64,000 nucleotides of DNA from Caryophanales bacterium UBA6380. Its GTDB lineage: Bacteria > Bacillota_I > Bacilli_A > RFN20 > CAG-826. Position 1 is the first letter of the stretch. Each line of letters begins with the position of its first letter. The translations under genes were made by a program, and so were the position numbers. This document shows positions 15,938-24,854 of the stretch, piece after piece. The notes under the pieces were generated by a model. The model was not told the DNA's origin. It did not search any database and was given only the letters and a program-made list of their open reading frames with translations. The stretch lies in contig DJQS01000008.1 in the NCBI GenBank assembly GCA_002438785.1, forward strand, positions 124,001 to 188,000, read 5' to 3'.

Positions 15938-17149
15938 TTATATTTTAGTTAATGAATTTTCATCTAATAGGAATTCAAATAAATTTAACATTCTATACCC
16001 ATTATCTAAATGAATTAATGGGTTATTGTCCATAGTAATAATTATTTTCCTATATCCATCATCTAAGCCTTTAAATGATTTAAGTTCTCTTGATCTAGTT
16101 GATTCATTTTCAATTGTTAAAGAGACTTGAATATAAAATAAGTCATCATATGTTCTAACAACAAAATCGATCTCTGAATCTTTATTTTTACCGATATCAA
16201 CTTGATAATTTCTTCTTAATAATTCTAAATATACGATGTTTTCGATAATATGAGTCATTTCAAGTTGCCTATAGCCTAATCTTTGATTTCTCAATCCAAG
16301 ATCACATATATAATATTTATTCAATGTTTTTAAATACTCTTTTCCCTTAATATCATACCTTATTGCTTTATAAAATATAAAAGCATCACAAAGATAATCT
16401 AAATAATTACTAATTGCATCATTATCTATTGTTTTAAATCCATTACTTTTTAAAGTGTTAGCTATTTTATTTGGTGAAACATAACTTCCAATAGAAGAAC
16501 ATAATAAATCAAATAGAGCATTAAATACCTTAACATTTCTAATCTTATATTTATCGATTATATCTTTAGTAATTAATGTATTGTTTAACATTTCTAAATA
16601 CTCTTTTTTTTCATATTCCTTATCTAATGATGTTATATAAGGAAGACCACCATATTTAATATAATCATTAAATGATTCTGTTTTATCACTAATCCCATCG
16701 TAAAATTCTTTAAATGATAGTGGAAAAACTCTAATTTCTATACCTCTACCTCTTAATTTAGTATTAATTTCACTTGATAATAATTTAGAATTAGAACCTG
16801 TTATATATAAATCAGAATTAAAATCTATTTTAATACCGTTAACTAAATCTTCAAAATTATCGATTAATTGAATTTCATCTATAAAAATATAATATTTATT
16901 ATCTTTTTTTATTTTATTTTCTAAATATTCAAATAAAGTAGAAGCATTTCTATATTTTTCATATTTAATAGATTCTAAATTAATTTTAATAATAAACTCA
17001 TCTTTCACACCTTTAGAAAGTAAATAATCGTAATATATATTAAAAAGGAGATAAGATTTACCACATCTACGAATACCAGTAATAATTTTAACAATGTCTT
17101 TATCTTTATAATCAATTAATTTATTTAAATAGTAATCTCTTTTAATCAT
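15938..17149 (-). CDS. AAA_14/DUF4143 family ATPase, complete
   Basis: 403 residues. Walker A is GIRRCGKS (residues 25-32) and Walker B is YIFIDEIQ (D91-E92). The middle contains KFKEFYD and YGGLPYI landmarks, and the C-terminal DUF4143 part ends in a restriction-fold-like strand SEIDFVV. The family is common in gut anaerobes as multi-copy accessory genes of uncertain function. It is convergent with the dead ATPase at 14577-15898, which belongs to a different branch of the same superfamily. A 12-bp inverted repeat lies 13 nt upstream of the start and may be its operator. Confidence 0.88.
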   Translation of the reverse strand: MIKRDYYLNKLIDYKDKDIVKIITGIRRCGKSYLLFNIYYDYLLSKGVKDEFIIKINLESIKYEKYRNASTLFEYLENKIKKDNKYYIFIDEIQLIDNFEDLVNGIKIDFNSDLYITGSNSKLLSSEINTKLRGRGIEIRVFPLSFKEFYDGISDKTESFNDYIKYGGLPYITSLDKEYEKKEYLEMLNNTLITKDIIDKYKIRNVKVFNALFDLLCSSIGSYVSPNKIANTLKSNGFKTIDNDAISNYLDYLCDAFIFYKAIRYDIKGKEYLKTLNKYYICDLGLRNQRLGYRQLEMTHIIENIVYLELLRRNYQVDIGKNKDSEIDFVVRTYDDLFYIQVSLTIENESTRSRELKSFKGLDDGYRKIIITMDNNPLIHLDNGYRMLNLFEFLLDENSLTKI

Positions 17150-17161
17150 TATAAATTAATT

Positions 17162-17202
17162 CTAACCGAAAAACTTTTTATTTTCAATTTTTTTTCGGTT
17201 AG
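17162..17202 (-). promoter_or_regulatory. 12-bp inverted repeat upstream of the DUF4143 ATPase
   Basis: CTAACCGAAAAA (17162-17173) and TTTTTCGGTTAG (17191-17202) are perfect inverted complements separated by 17 nt. The position, just before the ATG at 17149 on the minus strand, fits an operator or leader hairpin. Confidence 0.5.
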
Positions 17203-17335
17203 TAATAAGTCTTATAAATAATAATCAAAATATTATTAAAAATGAGATAAGTTATTTTGATTTATTAATTGTAATATGAGCAATAAAAATTAATTATTCT
17301 CATAATGATGAACAAGTTTAATTATATAATTAAAT

Positions 17336-19462
17336 TTATAAATATTTACTAATAATCTTAATGATATCATCGCCAAATAAAGAAATTTTTTCATTATTTA
17401 ATATCTTTAATAATTGATAATTATTTAATGGTTTATTATTAACTAATTTAATTAATTGTTTTTCAGTAAAGATTTTATTTTCACTTATATGTTTTGTGTT
17501 AGACATATTTAATCGATAAGTAAATAATTCATCTTGAAGTGCTTTATTATTAGCAACTGTTACTGAATCTAATTCTTTATTTTCATTATTTAATTCTTTC
17601 TTATAATAATCTATAAATGTATCAATATTATTATTTCTTTCTTCATTAGATATTTCTAAAAAATAAGATGCTACTAAGTTTAAATTATCTAAATTTTTAT
17701 TATCAAAGATTTCTCTTTCTATGGTTTTAATAATTACGTTATTAAAACCAGTACTTGATTTAGTAAAATTACTACCACTTAAATATTTTCCATCACTAGT
17801 TAAATCATAACTAGTAGTAATATAATTATTAAATATAAAATCAAATAATTCTCTTATATTATTAGAGAATTCTTCATAAGTATCTTCTTTTATAAAGTTA
17901 TTGTTAAAAGCTTTAGTTTTTAACAATAAATCATGAGTAGAAGTATTTCTTTTCTTATATAATTCATTTTTATATTCATCATTATAAATAAGCTTTAAAA
18001 AGAAACCTATCGTTGACATAAAATAGAATATACCAGTTTTAATTAATGATGCATAATTTGATTTAAGGTCTTTATTATGTTTTTTCGAATAAATAACATA
18101 ATCTTTGTAGGCTTTTTCTAAATAAATGATATCTTTTAGCAAAGGAAAATCATATTTATTTTTCACAAATATTAAGTTATATTTATCATTTTGTTGAAGT
18201 ATTTTACTGACATTATTATGAGCTGGACCTGGTTGAAGAAAAATAAATGAAAATAGATCTTGAGCAAGTTCATTATTTTTAGTTTTTTGATATTTTTCTT
18301 TGATTCTATTAATATCTGGTTTATCTCCACGCTTAATTTCAATAAACATATCATTTTTATTAAATAATGATTGTAACATTCTTTGTTCTTTACGATTAGC
18401 AATAATATCTTTAGGTTTAATTGGTTTTTGAGTATTACTAGCTTCAGCAATATTTGCAATAAATTCATTTTTACTTTCTTCATCTTGATACGTGTTTTTA
18501 ATTATTTTAGCTACTAAATAAAAATCTTTATTAAAAGGAAGTTCTCCAATAATTCTTGTTGTTTGGCCTCCATTAACTATAGAAAATTTCTTTAATTTTA
18601 ATTTATTATCAATTACTTCAAAATCATCGCAAACAATAATAATTCCATTATTATAATAGTAGAAGTTATTAGGTTCATTAATTATTGAGTGCTCGATTTT
18701 ATCATCGATATTATCATTTTTAATATAATATCTTAAATTCATTGCTAGTAGCTTATTTTTATATTTTTTCCAATTATCTTTAATAGATAAAGCACTAATA
18801 TTACACACCACACAATTATTAGAATATTTTAAAATATTAATACTATTATCAATATCAAATGAACTTTCATTTACAAATTCAAAAGGTTCTAGATTACTTT
18901 TAATTGTTGATTCAATATCACTTTTAAAAACAATTGAGACATTAATAACGTTTTTATTAGTTGGATGATTATATATTTTATTTCTAATTATATATTTTTC
19001 ATCATCAGGTAAATCAACATCAGTTAGTATTTTAATTGAAAAAACATTTATTTCGTTTTCTTCATCTTTAGTTCCACGTAAATTGTTTATTTTATTAATT
19101 ATAAATTCATAATCTAAATATTTATTAGATTTATAGTCATCTAATAAACTTGTAATATAATCAATGCGTTTAAAAATTTCGGCTAGATTAAAGGCTTTTT
19201 CACTTTTAAAACAAATAGTAGTTAATAATTCGATCGGAGTGTCATCACTATATTCATCAACATAAATAGCATCGATATTGCAGTTATTATTTTTTTCATC
19301 TCTAGAATAAGTAATTGAATCTAATAAATCCTCTATATAAGAATCATTGTTACCATATTCATAATTATAAACATATAATTTAGTTAATTTAAGTTCATCA
19401 ACCTCATCATTAGATGATTTTATATCATCAGGAAGTTTATTATAAAATTCATATAAATTCAT
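17336..19462 (-). CDS. AIPR family (abortive infection phage resistance) protein
   Basis: 708 residues, cytoplasmic, no signal peptide. The hallmark of the AIPR family (Pfam PF10592) is visible as IVNGGQTTRI with N297-GGQTT, preceded by FYYYNNGIIIVC and followed by KIIKNT and NTQKPIKPKDI, which also fit the family. Members were first described from lactococcal abortive-infection systems that stop phage growth. The C-terminal 250 residues are Asn/Lys-rich and unassigned. It stands alone between the DUF4143 ATPase and the Fic gene, a neighbourhood typical of defence islands. The function in this organism is inferred only. Confidence 0.85.
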   Translation of the reverse strand: MNLYEFYNKLPDDIKSSNDEVDELKLTKLYVYNYEYGNNDSYIEDLLDSITYSRDEKNNNCNIDAIYVDEYSDDTPIELLTTICFKSEKAFNLAEIFKRIDYITSLLDDYKSNKYLDYEFIINKINNLRGTKDEENEINVFSIKILTDVDLPDDEKYIIRNKIYNHPTNKNVINVSIVFKSDIESTIKSNLEPFEFVNESSFDIDNSINILKYSNNCVVCNISALSIKDNWKKYKNKLLAMNLRYYIKNDNIDDKIEHSIINEPNNFYYYNNGIIIVCDDFEVIDNKLKLKKFSIVNGGQTTRIIGELPFNKDFYLVAKIIKNTYQDEESKNEFIANIAEASNTQKPIKPKDIIANRKEQRMLQSLFNKNDMFIEIKRGDKPDINRIKEKYQKTKNNELAQDLFSFIFLQPGPAHNNVSKILQQNDKYNLIFVKNKYDFPLLKDIIYLEKAYKDYVIYSKKHNKDLKSNYASLIKTGIFYFMSTIGFFLKLIYNDEYKNELYKKRNTSTHDLLLKTKAFNNNFIKEDTYEEFSNNIRELFDFIFNNYITTSYDLTSDGKYLSGSNFTKSSTGFNNVIIKTIEREIFDNKNLDNLNLVASYFLEISNEERNNNIDTFIDYYKKELNNENKELDSVTVANNKALQDELFTYRLNMSNTKHISENKIFTEKQLIKLVNNKPLNNYQLLKILNNEKISLFGDDIIKIISKYL

Positions 19463-19500
19463 TTTTGTGCCCTCTTTTTATTATTAGATCACGTTTAGAT

Positions 19501-19533
19501 AGATCTGTAAAGATCTCGCGATCATTTTGTCAA
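19501..19533 (-). promoter_or_regulatory. Possible AIPR promoter with AGATCT repeats
   Basis: On the minus strand a perfect TTGACA lies at 19533-19528. Downstream of it two AGATCT hexamers (19511-19516 and 19501-19506) flank GTAA, forming a near-palindrome where the -10 would be. The -10 itself is poor, so the promoter may need an activator or the repeats may bind a repressor. Confidence 0.3.
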
Positions 19534-19630
19534 TTTTTAATAGTTTTATATTTTAAATAAAAATTTTACAATATATTTATTCCTAATAAGATAAATGATG
19601 TTCTTAATGTATATCTTTTATCGATCTATA

Positions 19631-19663
19631 ATAGTGAAAAAATAGTGAAAAAATAGTGAAAAT
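19631..19663 (+). repeat. Three tandem 11-bp repeats upstream of fic
   Basis: ATAGTGAAAAA at 19631-19641 and 19642-19652 and ATAGTGAAAAT at 19653-19663, ending 26 nt before the fic ATG. Eleven bp is about one helical turn, so the repeats face the same side of the DNA, as in operators for cooperatively binding regulators. Confidence 0.6.
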
Positions 19664-19689
19664 ATGATATTATTTTAATAGAATAATTT

Positions 19690-20691
19690 ATGAAAAATGT
19701 TGTTATTGATAATGAAATTTTAAATTACATTTTAGAGATTGAAAAAACTAAAGATAGTCTAAATAGGGTTGATATTCCTATATGTTTGTCTAATAAATTT
19801 AAAAAAAATACTAAGAAAAGATCTTCTTTTGCTTCTAATAAAATAGAAGGTAATCCTTTATCATTTGAACAAGCTAATGATGCTATTGAATCTAGAAATA
19901 GACATTTTCTAAAACCTGAACAAGAAATTAGAAATTATTACTTAGCACTCGAATTCTTGGAAGATAAACTTAATAAGCATGAATCTATTTCTAAAAAATT
20001 AATTTTAGATATACAAAAAATGATTTGTAAAGGTGAGTCAATAGAAAAAATAGGCATTAGAGGTCCAATGCCAGCTGGTGTGTTTTTTGCAGTTTGGAAT
20101 AATGATGGCACTCCAGCATATATTCCTCCAGAATATAAAGATATTGAACAATTATTAGATCAATTAATTGAATATATTGAAAAATCCGATGATCATCCAT
20201 TAATTAAAGCAGCAATTTTGCATTATCAATTAGTTACAATTCATCCTTTTGAAGATGGGAATGGTAGAACTGCTAGAATTATATCGAGCTATTATCTTTC
20301 TTTATCTGGTTATGGATTTAAGAATATAGGTTCGTTAGAAGAATATATCTCATATGATATTAATGAATACTATGATTCATTACAAATGGATCTTCCAATT
20401 TTATATTATGATGGAAGAAATAATCCTCCTCATACGGAAATATGGATAAAATATTTTCTGAGAATTTTTAAATTATATGCTAGAAAAGTTTTATCTTTAG
20501 CAAAAAAAGAAACGAAGAATAATGAAGAAGAAAGATTTAGTCATTTGTCAAAAAAAGCTAAAACTTTATATAAATATTTAATTGATAACAAGATTAAAAT
20601 ATTTACACCCATAGAATTAGTTACTATATTTAAAGTGACAAATAGAACAATTATTAATTGGTGTCTAGAACTATCAATAATGGATATTTAA
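19690..20691 (+). CDS. Fic family AMP-transferase-like protein, 3' end frameshifted
   Basis: 333 residues as read. The catalytic motif HPFEDGNGRTAR starts at H185, complete for Fic AMPylation chemistry (His base, Asp/Asn-Gly metal and phosphate loop). The N-terminal inhibitory helix motif S49xxxE53G54 (SNKIEGN) marks a class II, self-inhibited Fic. The C-terminus begins a winged helix (TPIELVTIFKVTNRTIINW) but stops early. In the next frame, from about 20669, the sequence goes on as NNGYLKPIIVNKRIRSYELI to a stop at 20736-20738, exactly at a terminator. One lost base near 20664-20670 therefore removed the wing. The Fic core is intact, so activity may persist. No RBS is obvious. Confidence 0.85.
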   Translation: MKNVVIDNEILNYILEIEKTKDSLNRVDIPICLSNKFKKNTKKRSSFASNKIEGNPLSFEQANDAIESRNRHFLKPEQEIRNYYLALEFLEDKLNKHESISKKLILDIQKMICKGESIEKIGIRGPMPAGVFFAVWNNDGTPAYIPPEYKDIEQLLDQLIEYIEKSDDHPLIKAAILHYQLVTIHPFEDGNGRTARIISSYYLSLSGYGFKNIGSLEEYISYDINEYYDSLQMDLPILYYDGRNNPPHTEIWIKYFLRIFKLYARKVLSLAKKETKNNEEERFSHLSKKAKTLYKYLIDNKIKIFTPIELVTIFKVTNRTIINWCLELSIMDI

Positions 20692-20734
20692 AGCCAATAA
20701 TTGTAAATAAAAGAATTAGAAGTTATGAATTGAT

Positions 20735-20774
20735 ATAATAAAAAATATATGATTGTATCAATATTTTTTATTAT
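20735..20774 (+). terminator. Terminator of the fic gene
   Basis: ATAATAAAAAATAT (20735-20748) and its perfect inverted complement at 20761-20774, with a 12-nt loop. It begins at the stop codon of the ancestral, unshifted fic frame, which supports that frame as the original gene end. Confidence 0.55.
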
Positions 20775-21457
20775 TATGTTAATGTTAATATATTTAAATG
20801 ATTCACTTAAAATAAAAATGATAAAGTTAATGAGTATTTTTAAGTTTTAATAATGATAAATTAATTAATAATATAAATAATGTAGAATATGAAACTAAAA
20901 AAATGATAGTAATAATGAAGAAATAAAAACGAAATTAAAACATGATCGAAATAATTTATTCTACTATAACAAATGACCTGAATTTAAATCATTAAGTACT
21001 ATTAAATTCTTTAAATATATAATAAATTAGTTTAAATATTGAAAGTTAATGTATATTTTTTAACACTAAATTATAAATTATTATCTATATTTTTAATCAA
21101 CTCGGATATTAAATTAATTAAGAGATTATCAAAAAAACATAAATAAAACATCAAAAAAAACATAAATGTTAAACTAATAATTAGTTATACTGTGCTATAA
21201 CAGATGATATGAAACAAAATCTCTAAATAAAAAGACATCCTGTTTATAATTTAATTGGACTAATTATAAGGAGATGTCTAATGAATATTTTAGCATTAAA
21301 TGATACAAAATCATCAAGTACTTCGTAAAAAGGTGTAAATTCTTAAATAAAAAATGAATTTACTTTAAGAATTCACATAAATTAATTTATATCTTAAGAA
21401 ATAATTGTGAATAATTATTATTGTGTTAATATTTAATAGTTCGGAGGGCTTTAAATA
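20775..21457. other. Gene-poor stretch with short coding ghosts
   Basis: No intact gene. Two short pieces, at 20955-20990 (TITNDLNLNH) and 21185-21215 (CAITDDMKQNL), resemble the AITNDM piece of the Fic ghost at 13932-14118. At 21271-21325 a good RBS (AAGGAG) precedes ATG and a 15-codon frame (MNILALNDTK...) that stops, probably the truncated start of a lost gene. A near-repeat of about 22 bp (ATCAAAAAAACATAAAT type) lies near 21128-21172. Confidence 0.4.
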
Positions 21458-23560
21458 ATGAATAATAAATTAGTATTAGTTTTAAGTAGTGTAATTATTT
21501 TTACTTTAACTGGGTGTAATAATAGTAATAATAATGATAATAACGAGGATAAGCCAGGCATAAATAAACCTATAACTAATGAAAATATTAAATTAGTAGT
21601 TCCAATTGAACCTGTTTTAAATATGGGTTTACCTATATTTGCTATTTTAAAAGATGGAATTGAAGGTAAAGTTAATTGGGAATCTAGTGATCCTAGTATT
21701 ATTTCTATTAGTTCTAGAAGCTCAGTTACTAATGGTAATGATCATTCTAAAGATTTTAAAACTGAAGGTTCTTTTTGGACTCATAAAGTCGGTAAAGTTA
21801 CTATTACTGCTTCATTAGATAGTGATCCAAATATTAAAGCATCAATAGAATTAGGGTTAAGTGAAAATTATAGTGTAATGAATGAAGAATTATTTTCTTC
21901 TTTAACTAGTGGACTTAAAGCTCTTAGTATCGAAAATACTAAAACTTATGACAATAAATTAAATGAATTAACTAATACTGATACATATGAAATAACTACT
22001 ATTTTTGAAGAAAATAGTGCTCCAGTAGATAAAAATGTAATTAATTATACTGATGCCTATCAACTTGTTGAGAAAGATTTAGTAAATAATAAAATAACTA
22101 TTAATAATTCTAGAGTTAAAGGAAATACTGGGAATGTTTCTATTGAAGAAATAGATATTTATAATAATTTAATTACTACAGCAATTAGTGATGATGAAGG
22201 TAATAGAATTAAATTTGATAATTCATATTATGTAAATATATTAAAAGATAGTGATTATTTCTCTAATTCTAATTTTATTTCTTATGATAATAATAAGACA
22301 TATCACTATGTTGGTGGATATATTGGAATGCAAATATTAGCATTAAATTATACGATGAATTCATCTTTTTATCCGGATGATGTTTATTTTGAAGTAAAAG
22401 ATAATAAAGTTACTTCTTTAAATATGGTGATTGCTCCTTATAAAGAAAATGAAAGTGATACTACTTATTATTCAACGACTTTAAAAACTACATTTTCTGA
22501 TTTAAATACTGCTAAAATTGATCATTTAACTCCTTATAAAGGTGATGAAGTAGTTAAAAATAAATTAGAAGTAGCTAAAAATAATTTACTTAATAATAAA
22601 AATTATACAAATACAACTACTTTAAAATATGATGATGGAACTAAAGATAAAAAGATTGTTACTACCTACACTTTAGATGCTATTGATCAAGTAATTTATA
22701 GTGATAATGTTTTATCTTCACATACTGGTATAAAATTAATTGATAATAAATTAATTAAATATAGTTATGATGAAAATACTAAAATTGTTACTAAATTAAG
22801 TGAATTAGATAGTAGTATTGATTCTTATTATTCTCAATTTGATTTTTCTAATGATATTATCTATTTAGATAAAGATAGTAATACTTATAAAACTAGACAA
22901 AGTTTTGGTAGTGAAATTTTATCTAGATGTGGATATTTAACTAATGATTTAAGTTTATATATTAAAGGGAGTAGTGAAGGAATTATTACCTTTAATAATG
23001 ATAATTTTAAAGAAGTATCAGGAAGATTATATTCATCAATATTAGAAACTAATATTGATGTAAAAATGGAATATTCAAATATTAATAGTAGTAAAATTAA
23101 TATCAATTTTTCTAATATAATCAGTCCTAGTAATGATTCTTGGGAAACTAATCCTAATTTAACTAATTTAGTTAGTAATATGAAAGAATGTAATATGTTA
23201 GATAAATTACCTTATTTATTACCTAGTGTTGGTTATAATAATTTAGTATTTAAAGTTCAAAATGATAATAATTATATTTTAAAAGATAATAATGAAATAG
23301 ATGTTAGTAATAATTGTAGTTATATTAAAACTAATAATTTTAATAGTGAAGATGATGCTAATACATTTATGAATAGTTATATTGAACTAATTAAATCTAA
23401 AGGATATAAATTAACTGATGTTACTTTAGGTGAAGATAAAATTTCTTTATATCAAAAAGAAGGAACTGATTATTATATTGGTGTAGCTAATATTTTTTGG
23501 AATAAAAAAGTAATTTATATTTATGCTTGTTCAGGAGATGTTAAGATTCCAACTTACTAA
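21458..23560 (+). CDS. Large lipoprotein with Ig-like domain and repeated unassigned domains
   Basis: 700 residues. The lipobox LTGC places the lipidated Cys at residue 20, followed by an Asn/Asp-rich linker. Residues about 45-130 resemble a bacterial Ig-like (Big2) domain (VNWESSDPSIISIS, then VGKVTITA). The rest contains two related beta-rich blocks (about 135-355 and 365-565), each with VxDNKVTSLNM- or IDNKLIKYS-like strands, and a separate C-terminal block of about 110 residues. The blocks resemble those of the lipoprotein at 42917-44458, so these are probably paralogues. It stands alone with RBS CGGAGGG. Function is unknown; an outer-surface binding role is likely. Confidence 0.8.
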   Translation: MNNKLVLVLSSVIIFTLTGCNNSNNNDNNEDKPGINKPITNENIKLVVPIEPVLNMGLPIFAILKDGIEGKVNWESSDPSIISISSRSSVTNGNDHSKDFKTEGSFWTHKVGKVTITASLDSDPNIKASIELGLSENYSVMNEELFSSLTSGLKALSIENTKTYDNKLNELTNTDTYEITTIFEENSAPVDKNVINYTDAYQLVEKDLVNNKITINNSRVKGNTGNVSIEEIDIYNNLITTAISDDEGNRIKFDNSYYVNILKDSDYFSNSNFISYDNNKTYHYVGGYIGMQILALNYTMNSSFYPDDVYFEVKDNKVTSLNMVIAPYKENESDTTYYSTTLKTTFSDLNTAKIDHLTPYKGDEVVKNKLEVAKNNLLNNKNYTNTTTLKYDDGTKDKKIVTTYTLDAIDQVIYSDNVLSSHTGIKLIDNKLIKYSYDENTKIVTKLSELDSSIDSYYSQFDFSNDIIYLDKDSNTYKTRQSFGSEILSRCGYLTNDLSLYIKGSSEGIITFNNDNFKEVSGRLYSSILETNIDVKMEYSNINSSKININFSNIISPSNDSWETNPNLTNLVSNMKECNMLDKLPYLLPSVGYNNLVFKVQNDNNYILKDNNEIDVSNNCSYIKTNNFNSEDDANTFMNSYIELIKSKGYKLTDVTLGEDKISLYQKEGTDYYIGVANIFWNKKVIYIYACSGDVKIPTY

Positions 23561-23609
23561 ATAAATATCTTTTGTAATACATTTTCATAAGATATATAAA
23601 TGTTTGTTA

Positions 23610-23640
23610 AAGTCTTGGTGATTTCTTAAGACTTATTTTA
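23610..23640 (+). terminator. Weak terminator after the 21458 lipoprotein
   Basis: AAGTCTT (23610-23616) and AAGACTT (23628-23634) form a 7-bp stem with an 11-nt loop, followed by ATTTTAAG. It lies 50 nt after the stop codon. Confidence 0.4.
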
Positions 23641-23772
23641 AGTATTTAAATAGGACTCATTAAATTCCTTAATTAAATGATAAATGATATAAAATAACTA
23701 AATTTAGTAAATGCTGATTTAGTTAATTTTATTAATAGTATTTAATTAATAAAGGTAGATTAGATGCTTTAA

Positions 23773-23908
23773 TTTTATGGTAAAAATAAAGAATTAAATA
23801 GTATTTAAATAGTTTTATATAACGATAAGTATATTAGTTTATGTTAGATGAAGAATTGGTAAAATCATTTTAATTAGAAAAGCTATAGAAAAATATAATG
23901 GTAAATAA
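23773..23908 (+). pseudogene. Ghost of an archaeal-type ATPase (DUF234-like) N-terminus
   Basis: One frame reads FYGKNKELNSI, a stop, then VLYNDKYIS. A shifted frame then gives VYVR-stop-RIGKIILIRKAIEKYNGK. Together these match the family start FxGRxxELxxLxxxYxxxxxxxxVxYGRRRIGKTxLIxxFI, including a mutated P-loop (GKT to GKI). Two stops and a shift show decay; nothing of the rest remains. Confidence 0.5.
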
Positions 23909-24477
23909 TGATTATATACAAATGTAAAAATATAAGTGTCGAAATTACTTTATAACAATTTTGGTAGCGGTATCAACTATACTTACGACAAATTATAATA
24001 TCTCAGAATAGTCAAAAATATTTTTAGTAAATAAAAAGTCTTTAAATGCGATACTTGTTTAATTTTGACATCATTCTCATTTAATAACAATTAACAGGTC
24101 ATCATAATGGAACAAGGAAGGTAGGTCAGTATGTATCTGCAGTCGAAAATTAAATGGTATGTTTTTTATTGCCTTTATTAGTATAAAATTTATTGGCTCT
24201 ATCATTCTTCATACACAATTAATTTTATAGAACCATTTTTTTACAATAGTTGTAAGATTACATAAAATTTCTTCAGCTATTTCACAAAATTTATATCTAT
24301 AAGCTAGCATGGAATTAATTTTTTTCTTGTTTTCTTCTATTAAATGTAACATACAAAACCTTATTTTAGCTAACAGGACAAGAGATTTATACAATTCTAA
24401 GGCAAAAGTATGATTCAAAGAATTAGGGAACTTTGTTTTGAGAATTCGCATTAGATTTTATTGAAATATGCAATTAC
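23909..24477. other. Gene-free stretch
   Basis: No coding region I can support. The base composition is a little less AT-rich around 24050-24170 than nearby. An 80-codon minus-strand frame (24209-24451) has no RBS and no family resemblance and is treated as chance. Probably decayed accessory DNA upstream of the XRE-ImmA cluster. Confidence 0.4.
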
Positions 24478-24506
24478 TTGAATTTCAAATTTGCAATAGT
24501 TATAAT
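24478..24506 (+). promoter_or_regulatory. Promoter of the XRE-ImmA unit
   Basis: TTGAAT (24478-24483), a 17-bp spacer, then a perfect TATAAT (24501-24506). A strong RBS (AGGAGG) follows before the ATG at 24525. Confidence 0.65.
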
Positions 24507-24524
24507 TGTTTTAGGAGGTAAAAA

Positions 24525-24854
24525 ATGAGTGTTGATTTGTTTATATCAAGAGTAAATGAACTTCTTGAGAAAAAAGGTTTAAGTCAAAAACAATTAGCTA
24601 AGATGTCTAATATTACTGAATCGTCTTTAAGTAGATATCTTGCTGGAATTTTGCAACCCCGTATTGATGTCATTCGAAATATCGCATTAGCTTTAGGGGT
24701 ATCTGTAAGCTTTTTGATTGGGGATACTAATGATTTGGTCTTTTCATCATCACCATATAAAGAAACTTATAGAGTTGTAGCTAGAAATAAATCTAAATTA
24801 TCTGATCATGAAAAAACCGAACTAATTAAACTACTATTTGGAGATGAAAAGTGA
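24525..24854 (+). CDS. XRE-family helix-turn-helix transcriptional regulator
   Basis: 109 residues. The HTH_3 domain occupies about residues 7-62: LLEKKGLSQKQLAKMSNITESSLSRYLAG, then PRIDVIRNIALALGVSVSFLIGD, a textbook Cro/CI fold. The short C-terminus has no other domain. It overlaps the ImmA/IrrE peptidase gene by 4 nt (GTGA). In such pairs the peptidase cuts the repressor on an activating signal, as for ImmR-ImmA of ICEBs1. It probably controls the downstream cluster. Confidence 0.9.
   Translation: MSVDLFISRVNELLEKKGLSQKQLAKMSNITESSLSRYLAGILQPRIDVIRNIALALGVSVSFLIGDTNDLVFSSSPYKETYRVVARNKSKLSDHEKTELIKLLFGDEK

Noticed and set aside
15938..17149. Pairing the two DUF4143 ATPases as a recent duplication
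   Set aside because: Their sequences belong to different branches (GARQVGKT-type ghost versus GIRRCGKS) with little shared sequence, so they are independent acquisitions.
18172..18483. 103-codon frame inside the AIPR gene
   Set aside because: Alternative frame of a well-supported gene; Leu/Ile-rich by codon bias only.
14041..21213. Repeated CTATAACA-ATGATATGAA fragments taken as transposase remnants
   Set aside because: The frame around the first copy reads as a Fic N-terminus (IEES, LSEEEIRQI, AITND), so a Fic ghost explains it better; no terminal repeats or DDE motifs are present.
24209..24451. 80-codon open frame on the minus strand
   Set aside because: No RBS, no family resemblance and unusual composition; it lies in a decayed stretch, so chance is the simpler reading.
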